From an uncultured Collinsella sp. (GTDB taxonomy: Bacteria > Actinomycetota > Coriobacteriia > Coriobacteriales > Coriobacteriaceae), in the NCBI GenBank assembly GCA_900767675.1, contig CAAFZX010000005.1:1-60633 (forward strand): DNA of 60,633 nucleotides. The letters are read 5' to 3'. Below the pieces are notes generated by a model, which had not been told where the DNA came from, searched no databases, and saw only the letters and a list, made by a program, of their open reading frames with translations. Numbering within the stretch: the first letter of the stretch is position 1; each line of letters starts with the position of its first letter. Position numbers and translations under genes: made by a program. This document shows, piece by piece, positions 23,684 to 32,196 of the stretch.

Positions 23684-25150
23684 TTAGAGAGATTTGATAC
23701 GAGTGCCAGCGGCTGTGTCCTCAATCGTCAGCCCCAGGTCCTTGAGCTGATCGCGGATGGCATCCGCCAGATCCCAGTTCTTGGCGGCACGGGCCTCGGC
23801 GCGAGCCTCGAGAATCTTGGCAGCGGCCTCGTCCACGTCGTCACCCGTGTAGGCAACCAAACCGGCGGCAACGCCCAGCAGGCCCAGCGGCAGCTCGACC
23901 TTGGGCTCGGGAAGCTCGACGCCAAATGTGTCGAGCAGCTCAACCAGCGTATCGGCGGCAGCCAGAACTGCGGCCTTGTCGGCAGCGTCGCCCGCTTGCT
24001 CCAGGTACTGGTTACACTCGGTCACAAAGCCAAAGACGGCACCCATGGCGCCGGCGGTGTTAAAGTCGTCGTCCATGCACTCCTTAAAGGTGGCACGGGT
24101 CTCGGCGGCCTTGGCGGCAAACGCCTCGGATGCTGCCTCATCGGCATCGGCCGTCGCATGGTTCGCGGCCCAGCGCAGGTTCTCGACCGTACCGGCGATA
24201 CGCGTGAGCGAGTTCTCGGCACCCTCCAGGCGCTCCCAAGAGAAGTCGAGCGGCGAGCGATAGCTCGTCTGCAGCATCAGCAGGCGCAGGGCAGCAGCGG
24301 AATGCTGCTCGAGGACCTCGGCCAGCGTAAAGAAGTTGCCGAGCGACTTGGACATCTTCTCGCCGTCTACCAGCAGCATGCCCGTGTGCATCCAAGTGTT
24401 GGAGAAGCCCTGGTGCCAGGCGCAGGTGGCCTGGGCGCACTCGTTCTCGTGATGCGGGAAGGCAAGGTCGGAGCCACCACCGTGGATGTCGATCGGAGTG
24501 CCCAGGTAGCGATGCACCATGGCGGCGCACTCGGTGTGCCAACCGGGACGGCCCTCGCCCCAGGGGCTCGGCCAGCTGGGCTCGCCGGGCTTGGCGGCCT
24601 TCCACAGGGCAAAGTCGAGCGGGTCGTTCTTGTCCTCGTTCTCCTCGATGCGCGCGCCAACCATAAGGTCGTCGATGTTGCGGCCCGAGACCTGACCATA
24701 GTTGGGATCGCTGCGCACGGCAAAGTACACGTCGCCGTTATCGGCTGCGTAAGCGTGGCCCTGCTCGATGAGCGTCTTGATCATAGCGATCATGGGGCCG
24801 ATCTCCTTGGTGGCGCGGGGGCGCACATCGGGATCGAGCACGTTGGCGGCGCGCATAACGCCGATGAACTTGTCGGAGAACTCCGTCGCGACCTCGGCAG
24901 CCGTTCGGCCTTGCTCGTTGGCGCGCTTGATGATCTTGTCATCGACATCGGTGAGGTTCTGGGCGAACGTGACCTCGTAGCCGCTCGCGATGAGCCAGCG
25001 ACGAATCACGTCAAAGCTGATGAACGTGCGGGCATTGCCGATGTGGATGTTGTCGTAGACCGTGGGGCCGCACACGTACATGCGGACCTTGCCGGACTCG
25101 ATGGGCTGGAACTCTTCCTTTTTATGGGTAGCGCTGTTGTAGATACGCAT
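23684..25150 (-). CDS. cysS: Cysteinyl-tRNA synthetase
   Basis: CysRS (488 aa) charges tRNA-Cys. The Rossmann class I core shows the zinc-ligand Cys at residue 27, HIGN at 36-39 (the HIGH motif) and KMSKS near 265. Further zinc ligands lie in GWHTECAAM and in FPHHENECAQ. The C-terminal anticodon domain extends to residue 488, a little longer than in E. coli (461). It starts 3 bases after ispF, with its ribosome-binding site in the ispF end. Confidence 0.97.
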   Translation of the reverse strand: MRIYNSATHKKEEFQPIESGKVRMYVCGPTVYDNIHIGNARTFISFDVIRRWLIASGYEVTFAQNLTDVDDKIIKRANEQGRTAAEVATEFSDKFIGVMRAANVLDPDVRPRATKEIGPMIAMIKTLIEQGHAYAADNGDVYFAVRSDPNYGQVSGRNIDDLMVGARIEENEDKNDPLDFALWKAAKPGEPSWPSPWGEGRPGWHTECAAMVHRYLGTPIDIHGGGSDLAFPHHENECAQATCAWHQGFSNTWMHTGMLLVDGEKMSKSLGNFFTLAEVLEQHSAAALRLLMLQTSYRSPLDFSWERLEGAENSLTRIAGTVENLRWAANHATADADEAASEAFAAKAAETRATFKECMDDDFNTAGAMGAVFGFVTECNQYLEQAGDAADKAAVLAAADTLVELLDTFGVELPEPKVELPLGLLGVAAGLVAYTGDDVDEAAAKILEARAEARAAKNWDLADAIRDQLKDLGLTIEDTAAGTRIKSL

Positions 25151-25153
25151 TCG

Positions 25154-25648
25154 TTACTCCTTAACGGTTTTCTGTAGCAGGCAGACGGCCCAGGCACCGA
25201 TTCCCTCGCCCTGGCCTTCCCAACCGAGCTTTTCGGTCGTAGTGGCGGCGACGCCCACGTTTTCGACGTCAACGCCCAGGGCATGGGCAAGGTTGGCGCG
25301 CATGGCATCGCGGTGCGGGGTGATCTTGGGTTGCTGACAGGCAATGGTGCAATCGGCATCGACAAACTCAAAGCCCAGCTCGCGCGCATAGTCCATCACG
25401 CGAGCGAGCAGCACCATCGAATCGGCACCCTCGTAGGCGGGATCGGTGTCGGGGAATAGCTTGCCGATGTCTCCCCCGCGGCAGGCGCCCAGAATGGCGT
25501 CGGCCAAGGCGTGCGCGAGCACATCGGCATCCGAGTGGCCCAGCAGGCCGCGCTCGTAGGGAATATCGACCCCGCCGATAATACATCGACGCCCCTCCAC
25601 CAGACGGTGGACATCGTAGCCGTGGCCAATGCGCAGGTTACTGGACAT
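25154..25648 (-). CDS. ispF: 2-C-methyl-D-erythritol 2,4-cyclodiphosphate synthase
   Basis: IspF (164 aa) makes the cyclic diphosphate intermediate of the MEP isoprenoid pathway. The metal ligands lie in GYDVHRL and in GHSDADVLAHALADA, and the C-terminal TTTEKLGWEGQGEGIGAWA is typical. The start at 25648 follows AGAGGA inside the end of ispD; the genes overlap by 11 bases. The separate, unfused form is kept next to ispD. Confidence 0.96.
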   Translation of the reverse strand: MSSNLRIGHGYDVHRLVEGRRCIIGGVDIPYERGLLGHSDADVLAHALADAILGACRGGDIGKLFPDTDPAYEGADSMVLLARVMDYARELGFEFVDADCTIACQQPKITPHRDAMRANLAHALGVDVENVGVAATTTEKLGWEGQGEGIGAWAVCLLQKTVKE

Positions 25649-26366
25649 GAAGAAGGTCCTCTCCCTCGGCCATGCGGCCAAGCAGAATCGCGGTTACGGG
25701 ACGCAGGTCCTCGGGCACCGTCACCTTAATGTTGTCGCGCGGGCTCTGGACGCAGCGGACGCGCCCGCCCATGCGCTCGACCAGCGAGGAATCGTCGGTA
25801 CCGACAAAGCCCTCGGCGATGGCTGCGGCGTGGGCGCGCTTCATGGCGTCGACGCTAAAGATCTGCGGCGTCTGCGCGGCCCAATAGAGATCGCGCGGCG
25901 GCGTCTCGACGATGTTGTCGCCGTCGACGATCTTGAGCGTGTCGATCGCGGGCTGGCCGCACACGACACCGTCGAGGGCGCGGTCGCTCACGAGCACGTC
26001 GATAGCGTAATCGATGGCCTCGGCGGTAATGAGCGGACGGGCGCCGTCGTGGATGGCGACGTATTCAAAGCCCGCCGGCACCGCATGCACGCCCGCACGG
26101 GTGGAATCCTGGCGGGTATCACCGGCATCGGCAAAGCTGATGGGCGTGTCGTAGTCAAACGGGTCGATGGCCAGGCGACGCATCTCGGCACGGCGCTCGG
26201 CAGGGCACACCACCACGATGTGGCCGACCTTGTCGCTACGGTCGAACGCGCGGAGGGACCAACTCATAAGCGGACGGCCCGCAACGTTGACGAGCTGCTT
26301 GCCGCCAGGGTTGCCAAAGCGCTGGCCGCTGCCGCCTGCAACGACCACGGCGCATACGGGCGCCAT
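25638..26366 (-). CDS. ispD: 2-C-methyl-D-erythritol 4-phosphate cytidylyltransferase
   Basis: IspD (242 aa) transfers CMP to methylerythritol phosphate. It opens with the nucleotide-binding AVVVAGGSGQRFG, keeps the dimer/active-site HDGARPLI near residue 110, and the typical WAAQTPQIF near 170. Its ATG overlaps the disA stop codon (TAATG), so the two are translationally coupled. Confidence 0.96.
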   Translation of the reverse strand: MAPVCAVVVAGGSGQRFGNPGGKQLVNVAGRPLMSWSLRAFDRSDKVGHIVVVCPAERRAEMRRLAIDPFDYDTPISFADAGDTRQDSTRAGVHAVPAGFEYVAIHDGARPLITAEAIDYAIDVLVSDRALDGVVCGQPAIDTLKIVDGDNIVETPPRDLYWAAQTPQIFSVDAMKRAHAAAIAEGFVGTDDSSLVERMGGRVRCVQSPRDNIKVTVPEDLRPVTAILLGRMAEGEDLLHVQ

Positions 26367-27433
26367 TATGCGTTCCCCTGTTTGGTGCCCTTCATGCGGT
26401 ACAGGGAGTCCGCAAGAATGGCAGGGTTGTTGACGCCAAAGTCGCCCAGACGCTCCGGGTCCTCGCTGATGTCGTCCATAAGCTCCTGCAGCGAGCCGTA
26501 CTCATCGACGATCTTCTCGGCCACGCCGTCGCGCACGACCGACACGCGCGAAAGCGTGCGCAGGCCCAGCGGCGTCATGACGGAGTCCTCGTCCAGGTCG
26601 TCATAGCCCAAAACCGCCGCCACGTGCTGCGGGTCGGACAGGTCCTTAGGCGTCATACGGCTGAGCTCGGCGCGGATCTTCTCGGCATTGGCCTCGGAGG
26701 AGTCGCTCGCGTAGTCGCGGATCATCAGGTCGTATTCGGTATCCATGCTGGAGCCGGCGAGCTGCTCGAGCTGCATCTGCACGAGCTTGCCCTGGTTGCC
26801 CAGCTTGACAATGCAATCCTTAAGCTCGGTCTTTGCCTGCTGCATGATCTCGAAGCTCGAGAAGATGCCCGTGATGTCGGCAAGCGTGACATAGTCGTCC
26901 AGCTCGAGGGCCGTCAGGCGCAGCAGGGAGCGATCGAGCGACTGACGGGTGGTCTGGAGCGTGGCGACGAGCTGGTTGACCGAGCTCATGATGGTGGTGA
27001 CGGGCTGGATCTCGTAGCTCTTGCCGTGGACGTACACGTTGACGACGGCGCGGCGAGCCGAGACCGAGATCACGATGGCATCGGTGAGCACCGACATGCG
27101 GGCGGCGGTGCGGTGACGCATGCCCGTCTCGCTCGTGGCGAGCGAGGGATCGGGATTGAGGTGGAAGTTGGCGCGCAGGATCTGGGTGAGGTCGCCGTCG
27201 ATGACGATGGCGCCGTCCATCTTGGAGAGCTCGAACAGACGGTTCGACGTGAACGAAATGTTGAGCGGGAAGCCGTCGTTGCCGGCGGCGAGCACGTTTT
27301 CGGTGTCGCCGACGCAGATAAGGGCGCCCAGGTGACCGGCAATGATCATGTCGAGGGCGGTGCGGATCGGCTGGCCGGGGGCAGTCAGGCGAATAGCCTG
27401 TTCCATACGCTTTTGCAGCTCGTTCTTATCCAA
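26366..27433 (-). CDS. disA: DNA integrity scanning protein DisA (diadenylate cyclase)
   Basis: DisA (355 aa) converts two ATP to cyclic di-AMP and scans DNA for branched structures. The DAC domain holds DGA at 73-75 and RHR at 106-108, both required for catalysis. A helical linker and a C-terminal HhH domain (LGLRTLSRV onwards) follow. The start codon is TTG, set by GGGAG 7 bases upstream; nearby ATGs are out of frame. No radA precedes it here, unlike in Bacillus. The 145 bases upstream contain no gene. Confidence 0.95.
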   Translation of the reverse strand: MDKNELQKRMEQAIRLTAPGQPIRTALDMIIAGHLGALICVGDTENVLAAGNDGFPLNISFTSNRLFELSKMDGAIVIDGDLTQILRANFHLNPDPSLATSETGMRHRTAARMSVLTDAIVISVSARRAVVNVYVHGKSYEIQPVTTIMSSVNQLVATLQTTRQSLDRSLLRLTALELDDYVTLADITGIFSSFEIMQQAKTELKDCIVKLGNQGKLVQMQLEQLAGSSMDTEYDLMIRDYASDSSEANAEKIRAELSRMTPKDLSDPQHVAAVLGYDDLDEDSVMTPLGLRTLSRVSVVRDGVAEKIVDEYGSLQELMDDISEDPERLGDFGVNNPAILADSLYRMKGTKQGNA

Positions 27434-27562
27434 GGCATCGCTCCCATCGTATACGCTCCATAAACGCTAAATAGTTTCTCACGGTTTGCATCCGCGGCGC
27501 TTGCGAAATCCGATGCTTACAGAATGAGCGAACACCGCTGGGGTAGCTATTTTAGGAGTCAA

Positions 27563-27588
27563 AAGAGCCCGTCCCAAATTGACTACTC
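27563..27588. repeat. GGGACGGG-loop hairpin, related repeat
   Basis: AGTCAA and TTGACT flank a loop containing GAGCCCGTCCCAA. The right arm supplies the -35 box of the mntP leader. A similar run, GCCCCGTCCAAAATTGACTACT, is at 42323-42344. Confidence 0.5.
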
Positions 27589-27607
27589 ATGTGGTAGCAT
27601 CGAGAAT
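27579..27607 (+). promoter_or_regulatory. Promoter of the mntP riboswitch leader
   Basis: TTGACT (27579-27584) and GAGAAT (27602-27607) are 17 bases apart and place the transcript start just before the riboswitch. Confidence 0.65.
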
Positions 27608-27612
27608 CACAT

Positions 27613-27709
27613 AAATGAGGGAGTAGTCGCGTGACCGGGTTCGCCTCCGGTGGCGCGGCAAGTCAACATACTGGCCAATGCGGCCTGGCTTGCCTTAATG
27701 AACGAGACT
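27613..27709 (+). promoter_or_regulatory. yybP-ykoY (manganese) riboswitch aptamer
   Basis: The leader holds the class hallmarks: GAGGGAGTAG at the 5' end, AGTCAACATACTGGCC in the middle and AATGAACGAGACT at the 3' side, with a variable hairpin between. The family senses Mn2+, and the downstream gene is an Mn efflux pump. The aptamer runs directly into a terminator, giving ligand-dependent antitermination. Confidence 0.88.
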
Positions 27710-27750
27710 CGTGGTTGTGCGCGCAACGCGTACGCCACGGGTCTCTTTTT
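27704..27750 (+). terminator. Riboswitch expression-platform terminator
   Basis: GAGACtCGTGG pairs with CCACGgGTCTC around a GC-rich loop and ends in TTTTT. The 5' arm overlaps the 3' edge of the aptamer, so the two folds compete. Confidence 0.88.
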
Positions 27751-27805
27751 GTTGCTCCCCCACCAGAGGTACATGCGGGCCTGCCCGCAGAGAGGGAGCC
27801 AGACT

Positions 27806-28384
27806 ATGGGACTTGTAGAGCTTGTGTTGCTTGCCGTTGGCCTTTCGATGGACGCCTTTGCCGTATCCATCTGCAAGGGCCTCGGCATGAAAAAGATCAA
27901 CCTTAAGGTCGCCGTGGTGCTCGGCCTGTTCTTTGGCGGCTTTCAGGCCGGCATGCCCGTGATCGGCTGGGCACTCGGCAGCCAGTTTATGGGTATCATC
28001 GGCCCCATCGACCACTGGATCGCCTTTATCCTGCTCGCCTTCATCGGCGGCAAAATGCTGTGGGAGGCCTTTACCGAGGACGAGGATGAAGGCGACGGCA
28101 AGGATGCCGAAAAGATTGATCTGGGCGAGTACCTGATCCTCGCCATCGCCACCTCAATCGACGCCCTAGCCGTGGGCATCTCATTTGCCGCGCTCTCGGT
28201 CGACATCGTGCCCGCCGTTTCGCTCATCGGCATCACGACCTTTATCTTCTCCATCGCCGGCGTAGCGATCGGCCACACCTTTGGCGCGCGCTACGAAAAG
28301 CCTGCCACCATCGTGGGTGGCATCGTGCTCATCCTCATCGGGCTTAAGATCTTGCTTGAGCATCTGGGGATTCTCGCGATATAA
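27806..28384 (+). CDS. mntP: Manganese efflux pump MntP
   Basis: MntP (192 aa) exports Mn2+ across the inner membrane. It has six hydrophobic segments in two homologous halves, each with the ion-binding Asp motif: GLSMDAFAVSICKG near residue 15 and ATSIDALAVGISFA near 120. An acidic loop (EDEDEGDGKDAEK) separates the halves. The ATG at 27806 follows GAGGGAG; upstream codons belong to the riboswitch. Control by the Mn2+ riboswitch fits a detoxification role. Confidence 0.96.
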   Translation: MGLVELVLLAVGLSMDAFAVSICKGLGMKKINLKVAVVLGLFFGGFQAGMPVIGWALGSQFMGIIGPIDHWIAFILLAFIGGKMLWEAFTEDEDEGDGKDAEKIDLGEYLILAIATSIDALAVGISFAALSVDIVPAVSLIGITTFIFSIAGVAIGHTFGARYEKPATIVGGIVLILIGLKILLEHLGILAI

Positions 28385-28425
28385 AAAACGCTTCTCATAA
28401 GCTCAACGTCAATGTAGAGGTCTCA

Positions 28426-28493
28426 TGCAGAGTTTTGCATAATGCCTTTTCATGCAGACTTTTGCATGTCATACTGATATGCAAAAGTCTGCA
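28426..28493. promoter_or_regulatory. HipB-type operator array
   Basis: TGCAGACTTTTGCAT (28453-28467) and its exact complement (28479-28493) form a 15-bp inverted repeat with an 11-base spacer. A third site with one change (TGCAGAGTTTTGCAT) is at 28426-28440, 27 bases upstream. The spacer holds a possible -10 (CATACT). The array lies 16 bases before hipB and fits autoregulation by HipB/HipAB. Confidence 0.82.
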
Positions 28494-28508
28494 CGTTAGG
28501 AGATCGCC

Positions 28509-28979
28509 GTGGACACCCTTCCCATCACCACACCGCGCCAAGCTGGCATCTACGTGCGCCAGGCACGCGAGGCTCAGGGGCTCACCCGTGCAACCCTCGC
28601 TAAAAAAGCCGGTGTTTCGGAGCGCCTGCTCGCATCGCTCGAGCTAGGAGACGCCACTGGCATTCGACTCGACAAGCTGCTGACGATTTTCAATGCTCTT
28701 GGACTGGCACTCGCCGCTCAAGGGGATATCGGCGAAGCAAAAAACGAGCGACCAGTCGACGCCCCGCATGCCAATCCGCTGCCTCGCAGCATCCCCAGGC
28801 GCCATCACACTCAACGTCCTCATCATCGCAACCGTCGTAGTACCGCCATTCCGGCTCTTGCAGATGTCCCCTTTACCTCCGCACTTTACGACGAGATCTT
28901 CGCCGATTTCGCCATGTCCAATCTCGGAGTCTCGATTGCCGCAAACGCATCTAACCAAACCAAGCCCGAAGGGAAATAG
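28509..28979 (+). CDS. hipB: HipB-like antitoxin and autorepressor
   Basis: This 156-residue DNA-binding protein starts at GTG after TTAGGAG. Residues 10-75 are a Cro/C1-type helix-turn-helix (GIYVRQAREAQGLTRATLAKK, then SERLLASLELGDATG). A His/Arg-rich segment near 95-110 (RRHHTQRPHHRNRRS) and a hydrophobic C-terminal part follow. E. coli HipB is only 88 aa, so the C-terminal extension of about 70 residues is unusual. It should neutralise HipA and repress the operon through the upstream palindromes. Confidence 0.87.
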   Translation: MDTLPITTPRQAGIYVRQAREAQGLTRATLAKKAGVSERLLASLELGDATGIRLDKLLTIFNALGLALAAQGDIGEAKNERPVDAPHANPLPRSIPRRHHTQRPHHRNRRSTAIPALADVPFTSALYDEIFADFAMSNLGVSIAANASNQTKPEGK

Positions 28980-28982
28980 CCA

Positions 28983-30287
28983 ATGGCCAGAACATCACTT
29001 CGGACCATTATTTGCGGCGTACCTGCGGGAACGCTCACGCAAGATGAGAACGGTCTTATCAGCTTTACCTACGATCATGACTATGACGGGCCAGCCCTAT
29101 CGACCAACATACCCGTATCGAATCGCACATACGGACAACAGGTCATGAATCCGTACCTGTTTGGCCTTCTACCCGACAGCGAGGACCAACGAAAAGCGAT
29201 TGCCGCCGAATTCGACGTTAGGCCCAACAATCCCGTTGCGTTGCTCAGCCATATCGGACTCGACTGTCCGGGCGGAGTGCAGTTTTATGCCGAAGAAGAT
29301 GCCGACGCCGTCCTGCATCGCGCTGGCGAATACCGCCCTATAGACGACCACGAAATTGCTCTCCGTCTCAAGTCGATCAGAGATGACCGCGATGCATCGT
29401 GGATGGGTCTAGATGAAAGTTGGTCACTTGGAGGCAACCAGGGCAAGTTCGCGCTCGCGTTCATAAACGGCCGCTGGTGCGAATGCATGGGCTCCTCGCC
29501 CACGACGCATATTTTCAAAAATGGCGTTATCGGATTTAAACTCGAGGCTCTCAATGAGTTTGTCTGCATGAAAAGCGCCCAGCGCGCCGGCATCGCAACG
29601 GCAAACGTCGAATATCGTATGTTTGAGGACGAACCTGCCCTCATTGTTGAGCGCTATGACCGCGTGAAAGTCGAAGACGGAACGATCAGGCGCCTACATC
29701 AAGAAGACCTCTGTCAGGCACTTGGGGTGATGCCCGCCCAAAAGTACACGGCAGACGGCGGCCCGACCACCCGCGACATTCAAGAGCTCCTCGTAACTAC
29801 GAGCCACCATCAACTTAACCTGTATCTGTTTACGCAGATACTGTTCTTCAACGCCGTTATCGGTGCACCTGATGCGCATGCGAAAAACTATTCCTTGCTA
29901 CTCGGAAACAACAGTACAGCCATGATGGCTCGTATGTACGATGTCGCATCGGGCTTGGCGTACGAGCGCATGCGCCGCCGGGCGCGCCTTGCCATGAGCG
30001 TTGGCGGCGAAAATCGTGTGGGGCGCATCGGTCCAGGCGCTATCCGCCGATACCACGGTATGGGCGACCCCGCGCTGGAGGCGGCGCTCACCGATGCCGG
30101 GCTATCCGAGAAGTTTTGCTTTGCGACCATGATGGACCTCGCCTACGAGGTGCCCATTTGCATGGAAGAGATCATGGATGAATATGCCGACCTGCCCGGC
30201 ATGGCGGACCTGCGCGAGCATATGCTCGGCCCCGTCCGCGAAAACTGCCAGCGCACCCTCGACCTCATCAAGGCAGATATGGGCTAG
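28983..30287 (+). CDS. hipA: HipA-like Ser/Thr kinase toxin
   Basis: HipA (434 aa) is a kinase toxin; the E. coli protein phosphorylates GltX and induces persistence. The N-terminal domain has the family GLLPDSEDQRKAIAAEFDV. The couple domain shows SLGGNQGKFALAF. The catalytic region is NAVIGAPDAHAKNYSLLLG, with the catalytic Asp and Asn, followed by the metal-binding MYDVASGLAY. All kinase residues I can check are present, so it is probably active. It begins 3 bases after hipB with GAAGGGA overlapping the hipB end. The target here is unknown. Confidence 0.92.
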   Translation: MARTSLRTIICGVPAGTLTQDENGLISFTYDHDYDGPALSTNIPVSNRTYGQQVMNPYLFGLLPDSEDQRKAIAAEFDVRPNNPVALLSHIGLDCPGGVQFYAEEDADAVLHRAGEYRPIDDHEIALRLKSIRDDRDASWMGLDESWSLGGNQGKFALAFINGRWCECMGSSPTTHIFKNGVIGFKLEALNEFVCMKSAQRAGIATANVEYRMFEDEPALIVERYDRVKVEDGTIRRLHQEDLCQALGVMPAQKYTADGGPTTRDIQELLVTTSHHQLNLYLFTQILFFNAVIGAPDAHAKNYSLLLGNNSTAMMARMYDVASGLAYERMRRRARLAMSVGGENRVGRIGPGAIRRYHGMGDPALEAALTDAGLSEKFCFATMMDLAYEVPICMEEIMDEYADLPGMADLREHMLGPVRENCQRTLDLIKADMG

Positions 30288-30317
30288 GCGCCAATCAATT
30301 CACATTTCTTAAAAGAA

Positions 30318-30358
30318 GAGAGGGGGCACCCGTCGCAAAAGCTCGGATGCCCCCTCTC
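30318..30358. terminator. Bidirectional terminator between hipA and pepD
   Basis: GAGAGGGGGCA and its 11-bp perfect complement enclose a 19-base loop. The minus strand continues with TTCTTTT, so it mainly ends pepD. Confidence 0.85.
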
Positions 30359-30413
30359 GTAATGTCATTTGCAATCCGCTAGCACGTGGCTCGGACTGCT
30401 GCTAGCGCAATCT

Positions 30414-31871
30414 TTACGCAGCAAGGCGCTTGAGGACGTCGATGAGCAGCTCGTAGAAGCGCTCGGCAGAAGCGAGCTCCATGCTCTCGTCCGGGGTGTG
30501 GACATCGGAGAGCGTCGGGCCCACGGCGATGGCGTCCAGGCCGTGCAGGGCCTCGGCAAACAGGCCGCACTCAAGGCCGGCGTGAATGGACTCGATGCGC
30601 AGCTCGGAGCCAAAGAGCTCGCGATAGCTCTCGACAAAGATGTCGCGGACCGGCGAATGCTCGGCATAGCTCCAGCCGGGATACTCGAACTCAAACTTGG
30701 CGTCGAAGCCCAAGACATCGGCCAGCGTCTGCAGGCGGTCCTTGAACTCGTTCTGCAGCGAGGTGATCGAGGAGCGCGGGGACAGCATGATCTTGACCTG
30801 GTCGTCAGAGGTGGCAACCACGCCGATGTTGGAGGAAACCTCGACGGAGCCGTCGGTGGCGACGTTGCGGCGAATCACGCCGTTAGGGGCAAGACGCAGG
30901 GCGCGGATGAGGGCAAGCGCGGACTTCTGGTCCATGGCCTCGACCTCGGCGTCGTCGGCAATCTCGACGGTGCAGGTAAAGCCGGGGTCGAAGACCTCGA
31001 GCTCAGCTGTGACGTCGGCGATGATGCCACGAGCAATCTGCGCCGCTGCCTCGGCGGCAGCGTGGTCGGCGTAAACCAGCTCGGCCTTGCACTCACGGTT
31101 GATGGCGTTGTCCTTAGTGCCGCCGTTAAAGCTGACGATGGCGGGCTCGCCGGCGACCATCAGGCGGTCGATGATACGGGCCATGATGAGGTTGCCGTTG
31201 CCGCGCTCCAGGTTGATGTCGGAGCCGGAGTGACCACCCAGCAGGCCGGAGATCTCGAGCGTAAGGGTACTGCCGGTCTTGTGCTCGCGCACGATGGGGC
31301 AGGTGTAGGTAACGACGACGCCGCCGGCGCAGCTGACGGTTGCCACGCCCTCTTCCTCGGAATCGAGGTTGATCATGGTGCGGGCGCTGATCTGTGACTT
31401 GTCGAGCGTCTCGGCACCAACCAGGCCGGTCTCCTCGTCGGTGGTGAACACGCACTCGAGGGCGGGGTGAACGATCGAATCGTCATCGAGAACAGTAAGC
31501 ATCAGAGCGACAGCAATGCCGTTGTCGGCGCCCAGGGTGGTGCCGTTAGCGGTGAGGACGCCGTCCTTGACGACCAGGTCGATACCATCGGTCGTAAAGT
31601 CGTGCTCAACAGAGCCCAACTTGTCGCACACCATATCGATGTGGCCCTGCAGCATCACGGTCGGGGCATTCTCGGCGCCGGCAGAAGCGGGCTTGCGAAT
31701 GATGACGTTGTAGACCTCGTCCTGGTACACATCGAGGCCGCGCTCCTTGGCAAACGCAACCAGGAAATCGCTGATGCCCTTCTCGTTGCCAGACCCACGA
31801 GGGATCGCGCTGACCTCCTCAAAGAAATGGAACAGCTGGGCGGGCTCGTAGCCGGTGATCTTGTAATCCAT
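30414..31871 (-). CDS. pepD: Aminoacyl-histidine dipeptidase (Xaa-His, M20C)
   Basis: PepD (485 aa, normal length) is a cytosolic dinuclear zinc peptidase that cleaves dipeptides such as carnosine. Metal and catalytic residues lie in LQGHIDMVCDK near 80, GTTLGADNGIAVA near 115, and FTTDEETGLVGA near 145. The lid/dimerisation domain occupies about 210-380. The start at 31871 follows AAGGAGG. A possible promoter (TTTATG, 17 bases, TATACA) lies 45-75 bases upstream. Confidence 0.94.
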   Translation of the reverse strand: MDYKITGYEPAQLFHFFEEVSAIPRGSGNEKGISDFLVAFAKERGLDVYQDEVYNVIIRKPASAGAENAPTVMLQGHIDMVCDKLGSVEHDFTTDGIDLVVKDGVLTANGTTLGADNGIAVALMLTVLDDDSIVHPALECVFTTDEETGLVGAETLDKSQISARTMINLDSEEEGVATVSCAGGVVVTYTCPIVREHKTGSTLTLEISGLLGGHSGSDINLERGNGNLIMARIIDRLMVAGEPAIVSFNGGTKDNAINRECKAELVYADHAAAEAAAQIARGIIADVTAELEVFDPGFTCTVEIADDAEVEAMDQKSALALIRALRLAPNGVIRRNVATDGSVEVSSNIGVVATSDDQVKIMLSPRSSITSLQNEFKDRLQTLADVLGFDAKFEFEYPGWSYAEHSPVRDIFVESYRELFGSELRIESIHAGLECGLFAEALHGLDAIAVGPTLSDVHTPDESMELASAERFYELLIDVLKRLAA

Positions 31872-31915
31872 GGTGCCTCCTTGGCGCAACTGGTTAGACA
31901 GTAAGACATGCGACT

Positions 31916-31944
31916 TGTATATTCCCAGACTTTGCGTGCATAAA
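31916..31944 (-). promoter_or_regulatory. Putative pepD promoter
   Basis: TATACA (31916-31921) and TTTATG (31939-31944) are 17 bases apart. The rest of the 325-base pepD-clpC gap, up to the clpC terminator, shows no gene or clear structure. Confidence 0.4.
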
Positions 31945-32144
31945 CCAGTCGAAAACGCCGAGCGCCCTTGCATCATCGGCTAACGGCGGGGAAACACCAC
32001 TTTATTAAGATAAAGCAGGTTAAACGGGCCGCGCCGAAGGGACGTTGGACCCTTCAACCAACCTCAACGCTTGATCAACGTTTATGCATACGCCATTGGT
32101 ATGTTTAATGAGATCTACCTTGAACGAAGGGGCCTTTTCAACAG

Positions 32145-32170
32145 AAAAAGGGCGCTCCTTTGGAACGCCC
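32145..32170 (-). terminator. Terminator of clpC
   Basis: GGGCGTTCC and GGAGCGCCC enclose AAA and are followed by TTTTTC on the minus strand. Confidence 0.88.
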
Positions 32171-32196
32171 TCGTGGACACAGGGTTTTGTTACGCC

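Noticed and set aside
27434..27562. Gene or structured leader between disA and the mntP riboswitch
   Set aside because: No frame with a start signal and no stable fold; treated as plain intergenic DNA.
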